NCBI RefSeq assembly: GCF_900637205.1
Contig: NZ_LR134355.1
Coordinates: 3,224,001-3,288,000 of the forward strand
Source of the DNA: Mycolicibacterium chitae
GTDB lineage: Bacteria; Actinomycetota; Actinomycetes; Mycobacteriales; Mycobacteriaceae
Length of the DNA stretch: 64,000 nt
Reading direction: 5' to 3'
Shown one piece after another: positions 19,138-28,064 of this stretch; within the stretch, counting starts at the first letter, position 1, and each line of letters begins with the position of its first letter. The position numbers and the translations under genes are program-made. The notes beneath the pieces are model-generated. The model worked only from the letters and a program-made list of their open reading frames with translations. It ran no database searches and had not been told where the DNA came from.

Positions 19138-19177
19138 ACGGTAGCCCTCGTCGGCGGTCCGCGTCAAATTGTTTGAC
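19138..19177 (-). promoter_or_regulatory. ilvB promoter with overlapping palindrome
   Basis: On the minus strand TTGACG (19162-19167) and TACCGT (19138-19143) are separated by 18 nt, a good sigma-A promoter. The predicted start (about 19129-19132) falls on or within 3 nt of the leader-peptide ATG. The palindrome GTCAAA-TTG-TTTGAC (19163-19177) overlaps the -35 and is placed to act as a repressor site. Confidence 0.65.
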
Positions 19178-19218
19178 CTGCGCGGACAGCAGTCCCAGCC
19201 GCGGTGCAAGATGGCGGC

Positions 19219-19602
19219 ATGGCTGCCGCACCCGAAGCTCGAGTGGTGATCCGGATGTCGCCGATGGCCCACGTGGCCGTCGCGCTGGTGGCGTTCACCA
19301 TGCTGCTGCCCGTCCTCGCGCTGCCCTGGCTGACGCCCATGCTGCTCATCCCGGTGCTGGCCTCGGTGGCCATCGTCCGGCTGCGGACGGTGGCAAACCG
19401 GGACACGGTGACCGCGCGGTCGCTGCTGAAGACCACCACGGTGGGCTGGGACAAGGTCAAGGGGCTCAAGTTCGTCAAGGGTTCCTGGGCCCGCGCGGAA
19501 CTCACCGACGGGACCGAACTGTCGCTGCCGGCGGTGTCGTTCTCCACGCTGCCGCAGCTGGCCGAGGCCAGCGGCGGACGGGTGCCCAACCCGTACGTCT
19601 GA
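19219..19602 (+). CDS. cfp6: Small membrane PH-domain-like protein (Cfp6/Rv3004 family)
   Basis: This protein of about 127 residues matches my memory of Cfp6. Two hydrophobic segments (MAHVAVALVAFTMLLPVLALPWL and MLLIPVLASVAIV) precede a small bacterial PH-like domain (VGWDKVKGLKFVKGSWARAELTDGTELSLPAVSF) and the conserved ending GRVPNPY. It is divergent from ilvB and convergent with doxX. The start is uncertain: ATGs at 19204, 19219 and 19264 are all in frame, and the last corresponds to the M. tuberculosis annotation. None has a clear ribosome-binding site. The function is unknown. Confidence 0.75.
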   Translation: MAAAPEARVVIRMSPMAHVAVALVAFTMLLPVLALPWLTPMLLIPVLASVAIVRLRTVANRDTVTARSLLKTTTVGWDKVKGLKFVKGSWARAELTDGTELSLPAVSFSTLPQLAEASGGRVPNPYV

Positions 19603-19612
19603 CGCGCCCGGC

Positions 19613-20446
19613 TCAGCCCAGCGGATTGGTGCCGTTGAGCAGCACCCACACCGCGATGCCGCCGCCGACGCCGAGCAACAGCGCCACGAACGAGCCGATG
19701 AACGGCCGACGCGCCCAGCCGCGGCCCGCGTCGAAGCCGTACCGGCCGGGGCCGATGAGGATGATCGCGGCGGCCACCATGATCAGGGTCAATTCGAACT
19801 CGTGGCCCTCGGGCAGGAAGAACTCGAAGCGCCCGGAGTCCTGCTGGCTCATAACCCCGGCCAGCAGCCCGTTGATCAGGTAGGCCAGTGCGGCCGCGGC
19901 GGCCAGCGGGGTGAACAGGCCGAGCACCAGCAGCAGTCCGGCGACGATCTCGGTGCCCGCGGCCACATAGGTCAGCAGCTCGGCGTGTCGGTAGCCCAGA
20001 TCGGCGAGCCCGTCACCGAAGCTGCCCAGGCCCGATCCGCCCCACCAGCCGAATGCCTTCTGCAGGCCATGCACGATCAGCAGCGCACCGAAACCGGCAC
20101 GCAACAGCAGCAGACCCAGGTCCTGGGTGCCGCGGCGGCCCGCGCGGCGCACCGCGTCGTAGTCCTCCGGTTCGATGGCCGCGGGTCCGACCGTCGGCGG
20201 GCGGTCATCGTGCGGCGCCACGTACGGCAGCGGCTCCGGATCGTTGAGCAGCCCGTATCCCGTCGTCGACGGCGTCGATCCGTACTGTGGGATTGCGGTG
20301 GTCTCGAAATCTCCGCCGTAGCCGTCCGACGGCATGTCGTCCTCGGGGTCGACCAGGCTGGCCGTGCTGGGCCGCGAGGAACCGGTCCCGGACGACGACG
20401 AATCGCCCGGCCGTTGCCAGCTTGGATCATGCGATGGACTCGTCAC
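19613..20446 (-). CDS. DoxX-family membrane protein (Rv3005c-like)
   Basis: This 277-residue protein has a polar, disordered N-terminal third (Ser/Pro/Asp-rich) and then a four-helix DoxX domain: LGLLLLRAGFGALLIVHGLQKAFGWW, YVAAGTEIVAGLLLVLGLFTPLAAAAALAYLINGL, LTLIMVAAAIILIGPGRYGFD and a last helix. In M. tuberculosis the equivalent protein forms a membrane complex with SodA and SseA that resists oxidative stress. The GTG at 20446 follows TACCCT by 7 nt, which supports this start. It is divergent from lppZ. Confidence 0.85.
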   Translation of the reverse strand: MTSPSHDPSWQRPGDSSSSGTGSSRPSTASLVDPEDDMPSDGYGGDFETTAIPQYGSTPSTTGYGLLNDPEPLPYVAPHDDRPPTVGPAAIEPEDYDAVRRAGRRGTQDLGLLLLRAGFGALLIVHGLQKAFGWWGGSGLGSFGDGLADLGYRHAELLTYVAAGTEIVAGLLLVLGLFTPLAAAAALAYLINGLLAGVMSQQDSGRFEFFLPEGHEFELTLIMVAAAIILIGPGRYGFDAGRGWARRPFIGSFVALLLGVGGGIAVWVLLNGTNPLG

Positions 20447-20453
20447 GCCTGCC

Positions 20454-20459
20454 AGGGTA
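20454..20459 (-). promoter_or_regulatory. -10 element (TACCCT) of the DoxX gene
   Basis: TACCCT lies 7 nt before the GTG at 20446, consistent with leaderless transcription. Confidence 0.4.
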
Positions 20460-20571
20460 AGTGCAACCCATCCCAGATCCTGGTATTTGCGGCCCGCTTT
20501 TGCCCACCTATATCGGATGGTGATGTAACCGCGCCGCCCGGACGCCGTGGCGGGCACCGCGGGGCGATCCG

Positions 20572-20577
20572 TAACCT
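20572..20577 (+). promoter_or_regulatory. -10 element (TAACCT) of lppZ
   Basis: TAACCT lies 6 nt before the lppZ ATG and there is no Shine-Dalgarno sequence, so the mRNA is probably leaderless. Confidence 0.45.
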
Positions 20578-20583
20578 GGCTGC

Positions 20584-21714
20584 ATGCAGATCCGCCGTCG
20601 GGTGCCGCGCGCGCTGACCACAACGTGTGCGGTGCTGTTCCTGGTCGCGGCGGCGGGCACCGGGTGCGCGCGCTTCGACGATGCGATGTCGCAGCCGTTC
20701 ACCACCGAACCGGAGCGCAAGCCGCCGACCACGTCGACCACCCCGCCCCCGCCCCCGCTGCCGGGCAAGCCGTTCCCGAAGGCCTGCCCCGCCACCGGGG
20801 TGATGCAGGGCTGCCTGGAGAGCACCAGCGGGCTGATCATGGGTCCGGACGGCAAGACGGCCCTGGTCGCCGAGCGCACCACCGGGGCCATCAAGGAAGT
20901 CGCGATCGCCGCCGAACCCAAGGTGATGGCCACCATCCCGGTCGACGGTTCCGGTGACGGCGGGCTGTTGGACATCGTCAAGTCGCCGACCTACGCCCAG
21001 GACCGGTTGATGTACGCCTACATCAGCACTCCCACCGACAACCGGGTGGTGCGTATCGCCGACGGCGACGTCCCCAAGGATCTGCTCACCGGAATTCCGA
21101 AGGGCCCCACCAACAATGCCGGGGCGTTGATCTTCACCAGCCCCACCACGCTGGTGGTGCAGACCGGCGACGCCGGCGATCCCGGCGCGGCCGCCGACCC
21201 GGGCTCGCTGGCCGGCAAGCTGCTGCGCATCGAACAGCCGACGACGGTCGGGCAGGCCCCGCTGACCACGGCCCTGTCGGGGCTCGGCGGCGCGGGCGGG
21301 CTGTGCACCGATCCGGCCGACGGCTCGCTCTACATCACCGACCGCACCCCCACCGCCGATCGGCTGCAGCGCATCACCAAGGACTCCAAGACCTCCACGG
21401 TGTGGACCTGGCCCGACAAGCCCGGCGTGGCCGGCTGCGCGGCGCTGGACGGCACCGTGCTGGTGAACCTGGTCGACACCAAGCAAACCGTCGCGGTCCG
21501 GTTGGCCCCCGACACCGGCGCGGTCACCGGGGATCCCGAGGTGGTCCGCGACGGTCAGCACGGTCACGCCTGGGCGGTGCGGCTCTCGCCCGACGGCAAC
21601 GTGTGGGGCGCGACGGTCAACCGGAGCGTCGGGGACCCCGACAAGCTCGACGACGTGGTGTTCCCGCTGTTCCCCGAGGGCGGCTTCCCGCGCAACGAGG
21701 CCGACATCACCTGA
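20584..21714 (+). CDS. lppZ: Lipoprotein LppZ, glucose/sorbosone-dehydrogenase-like propeller
   Basis: This is a 376-residue lipoprotein. Basic residues and a hydrophobic stretch end at the lipobox GTGC (C28), then there is a Thr/Pro-rich linker. The body is a six-bladed beta-propeller of the glucose/sorbosone dehydrogenase type, with blade motifs [50 protein letters not shown] and DGQHGHAWAVRLSPDG. PQQ-dependent activity is not established for this actinobacterial branch. It is expected on the outer face of the membrane. It abuts gatB end to end with no gap. Confidence 0.88.
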   Translation: MQIRRRVPRALTTTCAVLFLVAAAGTGCARFDDAMSQPFTTEPERKPPTTSTTPPPPPLPGKPFPKACPATGVMQGCLESTSGLIMGPDGKTALVAERTTGAIKEVAIAAEPKVMATIPVDGSGDGGLLDIVKSPTYAQDRLMYAYISTPTDNRVVRIADGDVPKDLLTGIPKGPTNNAGALIFTSPTTLVVQTGDAGDPGAAADPGSLAGKLLRIEQPTTVGQAPLTTALSGLGGAGGLCTDPADGSLYITDRTPTADRLQRITKDSKTSTVWTWPDKPGVAGCAALDGTVLVNLVDTKQTVAVRLAPDTGAVTGDPEVVRDGQHGHAWAVRLSPDGNVWGATVNRSVGDPDKLDDVVFPLFPEGGFPRNEADIT

Positions 21715-23238
21715 TCAGCCCTGGCCGCAGGCGGCCATCACCAGTTCGCGCACCCGCGCGGCGTCGGCCTGGCCCTTGGTGGCCTTCATCACCGCGCCGA
21801 CGATGGCGCCGGCGGCCTGCACCTTGCCGCCCTTGATCTTCTCGACGACATCGGGATTGGCGGCCAGCGCCTCGTCCACCGCGGCCTGGATCAACCCGTC
21901 GTCGCGGACCAGCGCCAGCCCGCGGGCCGTCATCACGGCCTCGGGCTCGCCCTCGCCGGCCAGCACGCCCTCGATCACCTGCCGGGCCAGCTTGTTGGAC
22001 AGCTTGCCGTCCTCGACCAGCTTGACCACCGCCGCGACCTGCTCGGGGGTGATGGCCAGGGCGTCGAGTTCCACGCCGGCCTCGTTGGCCTTCTGCACCA
22101 GGAAGTTGCCCCACCAGGCGCGGGCGGCCTCGCTGGGCGCGCCGGCCGCCACGGTCGCCGTCACCAACTCGACGGCACCGGCGTTGACCAGGTCACGCAT
22201 CACCTCGTCGGAGATGCCCCAGTCCTCCTGGATCCGCTTGCGCGCCAACCACGGCAGCTCGCCGATGGTGCCGCGCAGCCGCTCGATGAGCTCCTCGCTG
22301 GGCGCGACGGGTTCCAGATCGGGTTCCGGGAAGTATCGGTAGTCCTCGGCGGTCTCCTTGGTGCGTCCCGACGAGGTGTAGCCGTCCTCGTGGAAGTGCC
22401 GGGTCTCCTGGGTGACGGTGCCGCCGGCCTCGAGGACCGCCGCCTGCCGGCGCATCTCGTAACGCACCGCGACCTCGACACTCTTGAGCGAGTTGACGTT
22501 CTTGGTCTCGGTGCGGGTGCCGAATTCCTTGGCGCCCTTGGGCTTCAACGACACGTTGGAGTCGCAGCGCATCGAGCCCTGGTCCATCCGGACGTCGGAG
22601 ACGCCGAGCGAGCGCAGCAGGTCGCGCAGCGCGGTCACATACGCGCGGGCGATCTCGGGCGCGCGCTCACCGGTGCCCTCGATGGGCTTGGTGACGATCT
22701 CGATCAGGGGGACGCCGGCGCGGTTGAAGTCCGCCAGCGAGGTGGTCGCCCCGGCGATGCGGCCGGTGTCGCTGCCCAGGTGGGTCAGCTTGCCGGTGTC
22801 CTCCTCCATGTGGGCGCGTTCGATCTCGATGCGCCAGGTGGTCCCGTCGTCCAGCGGCACGTCGAGGTAACCGTTGATCGCGATCGGCTCGTCGTACTGG
22901 GAGATCTGGTAGTTCTTCGGCTGGTCCGGATAGAAGTAGTTCTTCCGGGCGAACCGACCCCACGGCGCGATCTGACAGTTCAGCGCCAACCCGATACGGA
23001 TCGCCGATTCGACCGCCGACTGGTTGAGCACCGGCAGCGCCCCCGGCAGGCCGAGGCACACCGGGCACACCAGCGTGTTGGGTTCGGCGCCGAACCGGTT
23101 GGCGCAGCCGCAGAACATCTTGGTGGCCGTCGAGAGTTCGACGTGCACCTCCATGCCCATCACGGGGTCGAAGCGAGCCAGCACATCGTCGTAGTCGAGC
23201 AACTCGGCTTCGGCCGTGGGAGTCCGCGCAGCAGTCAT
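21715..23238 (-). CDS. gatB: Asp/Glu-tRNA amidotransferase subunit B
   Basis: GatB (507 residues) binds the misacylated tRNA and phosphorylates the Glu or Asp that GatA-derived ammonia then amidates. It has the N-terminal cradle [20 protein letters not shown] with the Zn cysteines C..C and [15 protein letters not shown], then [23 protein letters not shown], and a C-terminal YqeY-like helical tail (about 355-507). In M. tuberculosis it is in the gatC-gatA-pfkA-gatB cluster. Here a MarR/NmrA-like pair separates it from pfkA, and it has its own TAAGAT -10 seven nt before the ATG. Confidence 0.97.
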   Translation of the reverse strand: MTAARTPTAEAELLDYDDVLARFDPVMGMEVHVELSTATKMFCGCANRFGAEPNTLVCPVCLGLPGALPVLNQSAVESAIRIGLALNCQIAPWGRFARKNYFYPDQPKNYQISQYDEPIAINGYLDVPLDDGTTWRIEIERAHMEEDTGKLTHLGSDTGRIAGATTSLADFNRAGVPLIEIVTKPIEGTGERAPEIARAYVTALRDLLRSLGVSDVRMDQGSMRCDSNVSLKPKGAKEFGTRTETKNVNSLKSVEVAVRYEMRRQAAVLEAGGTVTQETRHFHEDGYTSSGRTKETAEDYRYFPEPDLEPVAPSEELIERLRGTIGELPWLARKRIQEDWGISDEVMRDLVNAGAVELVTATVAAGAPSEAARAWWGNFLVQKANEAGVELDALAITPEQVAAVVKLVEDGKLSNKLARQVIEGVLAGEGEPEAVMTARGLALVRDDGLIQAAVDEALAANPDVVEKIKGGKVQAAGAIVGAVMKATKGQADAARVRELVMAACGQG

Positions 23239-23245
23239 GGCCGCG

Positions 23246-23251
23246 ATCTTA
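23246..23251 (-). promoter_or_regulatory. -10 element (TAAGAT) of gatB
   Basis: TAAGAT lies 7 nt before the gatB ATG. This gives gatB its own, probably leaderless, transcript independent of the gatC-gatA-pfkA unit. Confidence 0.45.
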
Positions 23252-23255
23252 GTTG

Positions 23256-23735
23256 TCAGCGCTCGGCCAGCCTCGGGTGCACTCCGGGACTCATGCCGAG
23301 TCCCGTCGACACCCGCTGGAGGAGGTGCCGCAGCGCGTCGCGCTCCTGCCCGGTCAGCATCGCGGTGATCGTTTCCTCCTGCAGGCGCCCCTGCGCGTCG
23401 AGCGCGGGCAGCAACTCGCGGGCCTTGTCGGTCAACCTGATCGCGAACGCGCGCCGATCCTGCGCGTGCGGTGTTCGCTTCACCAGCCCCTGGCTCTCGA
23501 GCTTGTCGACCACCGCGACCATGGCGTTGCGGTGAATCCCCAGCAGGGTCGCGAGCTGGCGTTGCGACTGCCCGTCATCGGCGGACAGGGCGGTCAACAC
23601 CGCGAAGGTGCGTGGGCCCACACCGAAGGGCTCCAGCCGCACGACGAAGTCGTCGGCGATGTGAACGCCCAGCTGGGAGAGCAGGAACGGGATCCGCTGG
23701 TGCAGGCCTGCGATTCCGGGTGAAGGCTCGGTCAC
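23256..23735 (-). CDS. MarR-family regulator
   Basis: This 159-residue winged-helix regulator has the MarR core: [65 protein letters not shown], with the DR-R wing. It is divergent from the NmrA-like oxidoreductase at 23812. A near-ideal 23-bp palindrome (23760-23782) lies between them, so autoregulation and control of the neighbour are likely. The GTG at 23735 is chosen because a longer GTG at 23768 would lie inside the palindrome. The pair is inserted between gatB and pfkA. Confidence 0.85.
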   Translation of the reverse strand: MTEPSPGIAGLHQRIPFLLSQLGVHIADDFVVRLEPFGVGPRTFAVLTALSADDGQSQRQLATLLGIHRNAMVAVVDKLESQGLVKRTPHAQDRRAFAIRLTDKARELLPALDAQGRLQEETITAMLTGQERDALRHLLQRVSTGLGMSPGVHPRLAER

Positions 23736-23759
23736 CGGAACGACACTAGCACCGCGCAA

Positions 23760-23782
23760 GATTATCACCTAACGTGATAATC
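23760..23782. promoter_or_regulatory. Palindromic MarR operator
   Basis: GATTATCAC - CTAAC - GTGATAATC is a perfect 9-bp inverted repeat with a 5-nt spacer. It is AT-rich against its GC-rich surroundings and lies between the divergent marR-like gene and the NmrA-like gene. Its size fits a MarR dimer site. Confidence 0.8.
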
Positions 23783-23811
23783 ACATGTATGGATCAATTG
23801 GAGGACCGCTC

Positions 23812-24510
23812 ATGCGCATCACGATCTTCGGGGCCAACGGGCCCACCGGCAGGCTGCTCACCCGGCAGGCGCTCGACGGCGGGCACACCGCTGTGGCGGT
23901 CACCCGCAGACCCGACGACTTCCCGCTCACCGATCCCGCGCTGACGGTCGTCGACGCCGACGTCCGTCAGACCACGACGCACGCCCTGGACGACGCGGTG
24001 GCCGGCGCCGACGCCGTGCTCTCGACGCTGGGCGTGCCGTTCAGCCGGCATCGGATCGACACGTACTCGACCGGCGCGGCGAACATCGTCGCGGCGATGC
24101 ACCGCACCGGCGTGCGACGCCTTGTGGTGGTGAGTTCCACCGCCGTCGACCACTACCCCGGCCGCACCAACGCGCCGGTCCTGCTGCGGTTTCTCGAACC
24201 GGTGCTCAAACGCACCGCCGGCAAGAGCACCTACGACGATCAGCGCCGCATGGAGGACATCGTGCGCGTCAGCGGCCTGGACTGGACCATCGTGCGGCCA
24301 TCCGGACTCTTCGAGCTACCGTTTGTCACCGATTACGTTGCGGGACAGGTAGATCCGGAGGGCGCATTTACCTCACGCACCGATCTGGCGCACTATCTGC
24401 TGACGCTGGCGGCCGCCCCCGGCCCCCGCGCCACCGTCACCGTCTCCACCGTCGAGCACGCCCCGACCATGTGGCAGACGGTGAAACGGGAGGCGTTCAA
24501 GAATGCGTGA
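23812..24510 (+). CDS. NmrA-like NAD(P)-binding oxidoreductase
   Basis: This 232-residue atypical short-chain dehydrogenase has the start MRITIFGANGPTGRLLTRQALDGGH (GxxGxxG Rossmann motif), VSTLG/VVVSSTAV strands and the late DWTIVRPSGLFELP. The catalytic YxxxK is not obvious, as in NmrA/BVR-B-like members that act as redox sensors or quinone and flavin reductases. GGAGG lies 6 nt before the ATG at 23812. It is convergent and contiguous with pfkA and is controlled in all likelihood by the divergent MarR gene. A detoxification role is inferred from that pairing. Confidence 0.82.
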   Translation: MRITIFGANGPTGRLLTRQALDGGHTAVAVTRRPDDFPLTDPALTVVDADVRQTTTHALDDAVAGADAVLSTLGVPFSRHRIDTYSTGAANIVAAMHRTGVRRLVVVSSTAVDHYPGRTNAPVLLRFLEPVLKRTAGKSTYDDQRRMEDIVRVSGLDWTIVRPSGLFELPFVTDYVAGQVDPEGAFTSRTDLAHYLLTLAAAPGPRATVTVSTVEHAPTMWQTVKREAFKNA

Positions 24511-25542
24511 TCAACCGAAGAACGCGGCCGCATCGTCGTAGCGGCTCTGCGGCACCAGCTTCAGGTGCGCGGTGGCCTCGGCCAACGGCACGCGCCCGAT
24601 GTTCTCGCCGCGCAGCGACACCATCATCCCGTACTCGCCGGCGTGCGCGGCGTCGGCGGCATTCACGCCGAACCGGGTCGCCAGCACGCGGTCGTACGCG
24701 GTGGGCTTGCCGCCGCGCTGCACGTGGCCGAGCACCGTGACCCGGACTTCCTTCTTGATGCGTTTCTCGACCTCGAGGCCCAGCTGCTGGGCAACGCCGG
24801 TGAACCGCTCGTGGCCGAACTCGTCGGTCCCGCCCTGGCGCAGCGCCATGGTGCCCTCGGCGGGCTTGGCGCCCTCGGCCACCACACAGATGAAGTGGGA
24901 ATCGCCCCGCACGAAGCGCGCCTTGATCAGCCGGCACACCTCTTCGACGTCGAAGGGCTGCTCGGGGATCAGGATCATGTGCGCACCCGAGGCCAGTCCC
25001 GAGTTCAGGGCGATCCAGCCGGCGTGGCGGCCCATCACCTCGACCAGCATGACCCGCTGGTGCGACTCGGCCGTGCTGTGCAGCCGGTCGATGGCATCGG
25101 TGGCGATCATCAGCGCCGTGTCGTGGCCGAATGTCACGTCGGTGCAATCGATGTCGTTGTCGATGGTCTTGGGCACCCCGACCACCGGGACGCCCTCCTC
25201 GGACAACCAGTTGGCGGCAGTCAGTGTGCCCTCGCCACCGATCGGGATCAGCACGTCGATCCCGTTGTCGTCGAGGGTCTGCTTGATCTGGTCGAGTCCC
25301 GCGCGCAGCTTCTCGGGGTTGACCCGCGCGGTGCCCAGCATGGTGCCGCCCTTGGCCAGCAGCCGGTCGTTACGGTCGTCGTTGACCAGTTGCACGCGGC
25401 GATCCTCCAGCAGGCCGCGCCAGCCGTCCTGGAAGCCGACCACCGTGGAGCCGTACCGGGCGTCGCAGGTGCGCACCACCGCCCTGATGACCGCGTTGAG
25501 CCCTGGACAGTCGCCGCCTCCGGTGAGCACTCCGATCCGCAT
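24511..25542 (-). CDS. pfkA: 6-phosphofructokinase
   Basis: This 343-residue PfkA phosphorylates fructose 6-phosphate in glycolysis. Motifs: [20 protein letters not shown] (nucleotide-binding loop), [26 protein letters not shown] with the catalytic Asp, [12 protein letters not shown] and [14 protein letters not shown]. The start at 25542 (MRIGVL) matches the M. tuberculosis protein; an in-frame ATG at 25551 would add three residues. It follows gatA by 18 nt on the same strand. Whether ATP or PPi is used cannot be settled by eye; related mycobacterial enzymes use ATP. Confidence 0.95.
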   Translation of the reverse strand: MRIGVLTGGGDCPGLNAVIRAVVRTCDARYGSTVVGFQDGWRGLLEDRRVQLVNDDRNDRLLAKGGTMLGTARVNPEKLRAGLDQIKQTLDDNGIDVLIPIGGEGTLTAANWLSEEGVPVVGVPKTIDNDIDCTDVTFGHDTALMIATDAIDRLHSTAESHQRVMLVEVMGRHAGWIALNSGLASGAHMILIPEQPFDVEEVCRLIKARFVRGDSHFICVVAEGAKPAEGTMALRQGGTDEFGHERFTGVAQQLGLEVEKRIKKEVRVTVLGHVQRGGKPTAYDRVLATRFGVNAADAAHAGEYGMMVSLRGENIGRVPLAEATAHLKLVPQSRYDDAAAFFG

Positions 25543-25560
25543 GGGCTCCATCTAACCCGC

Positions 25561-27051
25561 TCAGAGCGCGGTCGGCAGCGATCCCCTGGCGGCCTCGTAG
25601 GCCGCGCCCACCCGGTACAGTCGATCGTCAGCCAGCGCCGGCGCCATGATCTGCAGCCCGACGGGCAGATTGTCGTCCGGCGACAGGCCCGAGGGCACCG
25701 ACATGCCGCAGTGCCCGGCCAGGTTCAGCGGCAGCGTGCACAGGTCGAACAGGTACATCGCCAGCGGGTCGTCGACCTTCTCACCGAGCCGGAACGCGGT
25801 GGTCGGGGTGGCCGGCGACACCAGCACTTCCACGGACTTGTAGGCCTCGTCGAGATCGCGGGCGATCAGCGTCCGCACCTTCTGCGCCTGGTTGTAGTAG
25901 GCGTCGTAGTAGCCCGCCGACAGCGCGTAGGTGCCGATCATGATGCGGCGCTTGACTTCCGGGCCAAACCCGGCGGCGCGCGTGAGCGCCATGACCTCCT
26001 CGGCGCTGCGCGTGCCGTCGTCCCCGACCCGCAGGCCGTAGCGCATCGCGTCGAAGCGGGCCAGGTTGCTGGACACCTCCGACGGCAGGATCAGGTAGTA
26101 GGCCGCCATCGAGTAGTCGATGTGCGGGCAGTCGACCTCGCTGACCTCGGCACCGAGTTCGCGCAACTGGTCGACCGCGGCGTTGAACGACGAGAGCACG
26201 CCCGGGTGGTAGCCCTCGCCGCGGTGCAGCTGGGACACCACGCCCACCCGGACGCCCTTGAGGTCCCCGCCGGCGCCGGCCCGGGCGGCGGCCACCACGT
26301 CGGGCACCGCGGCGTCCACCGACGTCGAATCGCGCGGGTCGTGCCCGGCGATCACCTCGTGCAGCAGCGCGGTGTCGAGCACCGTGCGCGCGCACGGGCC
26401 GCCCTGGTCCAGTGACGAGGCGCAGGCGATCAGGCCGTAGCGGCTGACGGTGCCATACGTCGGCTTCACCCCGACGGTGGCGGTCAGCGCCGCGGGCTGG
26501 CGGATCGAGCCGCCGGTGTCCGAGCCGATGGCCAGCGGCGCCTGGAACGCCGCCAGCGCGGCCGCGCTGCCGCCGCCGGAACCGCCGGGCACCCGGTCGG
26601 TGTCCCAGGGGTTGCGGGTCGGGCCGTAGGCCGAGTTCTCGGTGGACGAACCCATCGCGAACTCGTCCATGTTGGTCTTGCCCAGGATCGGGATGCCCGC
26701 GGCGCGCAGCCGCTCGGTCACCGTCGCGTCGTACGGCGAGTTCCAGCCCTCGAGGATCTTCGATCCGCAGGTGGTGGGCATGTCGGTGGTGGTGAACACG
26801 TCCTTGAGCGCCAGCGGCACCCCGGCCAGCGCGGACGGCAGCTGCTCGCCGGCGCTCGCCTGCTTGTCGACCGCGGCGGCGGTGGCCAGCGCCTGCTCGG
26901 CGGCCACGTGCAGGAAGGCGTTGTACTGGCCGTCGGTGCGGTCGATCTGGTCCAGGCAAGCCTGGGTGGCCTCGGTGGACGACACTTCCTTGGCCGCAAT
27001 CTTGGCGGCGAGTTCGGCGGCGGACAGCCGGATCAGGTCGGCGTTGCTCAC
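25561..27051 (-). CDS. gatA: Asp/Glu-tRNA amidotransferase subunit A
   Basis: GatA (496 residues) is the amidase that releases ammonia from glutamine for GatB. It has the amidase signature: the catalytic Lys in [10 protein letters not shown], then the Gly/Ser-rich [39 protein letters not shown] carrying the cis-Ser and nucleophilic Ser. The GTG at 27051 overlaps the gatC stop by 4 bases (GTGA). It is upstream of pfkA on the same strand. Confidence 0.97.
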   Translation of the reverse strand: MSNADLIRLSAAELAAKIAAKEVSSTEATQACLDQIDRTDGQYNAFLHVAAEQALATAAAVDKQASAGEQLPSALAGVPLALKDVFTTTDMPTTCGSKILEGWNSPYDATVTERLRAAGIPILGKTNMDEFAMGSSTENSAYGPTRNPWDTDRVPGGSGGGSAAALAAFQAPLAIGSDTGGSIRQPAALTATVGVKPTYGTVSRYGLIACASSLDQGGPCARTVLDTALLHEVIAGHDPRDSTSVDAAVPDVVAAARAGAGGDLKGVRVGVVSQLHRGEGYHPGVLSSFNAAVDQLRELGAEVSEVDCPHIDYSMAAYYLILPSEVSSNLARFDAMRYGLRVGDDGTRSAEEVMALTRAAGFGPEVKRRIMIGTYALSAGYYDAYYNQAQKVRTLIARDLDEAYKSVEVLVSPATPTTAFRLGEKVDDPLAMYLFDLCTLPLNLAGHCGMSVPSGLSPDDNLPVGLQIMAPALADDRLYRVGAAYEAARGSLPTAL

Positions 27052-27347
27052 TGGCTCTCCCCTAGGATCTGCGGAACCTCGAAGCGGCCGTCGGCGGCCC
27101 GCGGGGCGGCGGCCAGGGCCTGCTCCTGGGTCAGGCTGGGCGCCACCGCGTCCGGGCGGGTGACGTTGACGTCCTTGAGCGGGTTGTCGGTGGCCTCGAC
27201 GCCGGTGCAGTCGACGGCCTGGATCTGGCTGACGTGATCGAGGATGGCGCCGAGTTGGCCGGAGAAGCCGTCCAGCTCGTCATCGGTCAGGGCCAGCCGG
27301 GCCAGCCGCGCCAAGTGGGCGACATCATCTCGGGAGATCTGGGACAC
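27048..27347 (-). CDS. gatC: Asp/Glu-tRNA amidotransferase subunit C
   Basis: GatC (99 residues) is the belt-like subunit that stabilises GatA-GatB. It has [24 protein letters not shown], the central [12 protein letters not shown] and the ending [11 protein letters not shown]. The GTG at 27347 corresponds to the M. tuberculosis start and lies 8 nt after TAGGCT; a TTG 9 bases upstream is possible. It is first in gatC-gatA-pfkA. Confidence 0.96.
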   Translation of the reverse strand: MSQISRDDVAHLARLARLALTDDELDGFSGQLGAILDHVSQIQAVDCTGVEATDNPLKDVNVTRPDAVAPSLTQEQALAAAPRAADGRFEVPQILGESQ

Positions 27348-27379
27348 GAGCGTCAAGCCTAGTCGGGCTGTGAAAAAGT

Positions 27380-28045
27380 ATGCGCGTGCCTTCCTATCTA
27401 CTGCGAGTCCGGCTCGACGACCGGCCGGGCAGCCTCGGTTCCCTGGCGGTGGCGTTGGGCTCCGCGGGCGCCGACATCCTCTCGCTGGACGTGGTCGAGC
27501 GGACGTCGGGCTACGCGATCGACGACCTGGTGGTCGACCTGCCCGCCGGCGCCATGCCGGACACGCTCATCACGGCCGCCGAGGCGCTCGACGGCATCCG
27601 GGTGGAATCGATCCGGCCGCACACCGGGCTGCTGGAGGCGCACCGCGAACTCGAACTGATCGACCACGTCGCCGCCGCCGGGGACCGCGCGGCACGGCTG
27701 CAGGTACTCGTCGACGAGGCGCCGCGGGTGCTGCGGGTGGGCTGGTGCACGGTGGTCCGCTCCGCCGGGGCCGGCCTGCAGCGCGTCGCCGGCAGCGCGA
27801 GTGCGCCCGAGACGCAGCCGGATTCGGCGCCATGGCTGCCGCTGGCGGCCGCCCAGGCCCTCGACGGGACCGCCGACTGGGCGCCGCAGTTGTGGCGCGA
27901 CATGGACACCACCTTGGCGGCGGCCCCGCTGGGCGACCCGCACACCGCGGTGCTGCTGGGCCGGCCCGGCGGTCCCGACTTCCGGCCCTCGGAGGTCGCC
28001 CGGCTGGGCTACCTGGCCGGCATCGTCGCGACCATCCTGGGCTGA
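27380..28045 (+). CDS. ACT-domain protein (Rv3013-like)
   Basis: This 221-residue protein opens with an ACT domain ([36 protein letters not shown], residues 5-40, and the second strand-helix unit up to about 80). The rest is an acid-rich region with no recognised family, ending in a possible GAF-like core ([12 protein letters not shown]...[12 protein letters not shown]). The ACT fold suggests amino-acid sensing, but the partner is unknown. It is divergent from gatC across 32 nt and convergent with the SDR gene. Confidence 0.75.
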   Translation: MRVPSYLLRVRLDDRPGSLGSLAVALGSAGADILSLDVVERTSGYAIDDLVVDLPAGAMPDTLITAAEALDGIRVESIRPHTGLLEAHRELELIDHVAAAGDRAARLQVLVDEAPRVLRVGWCTVVRSAGAGLQRVAGSASAPETQPDSAPWLPLAAAQALDGTADWAPQLWRDMDTTLAAAPLGDPHTAVLLGRPGGPDFRPSEVARLGYLAGIVATILG

Positions 28046-28064
28046 ATCCTGCTCGGCCCGCCCG

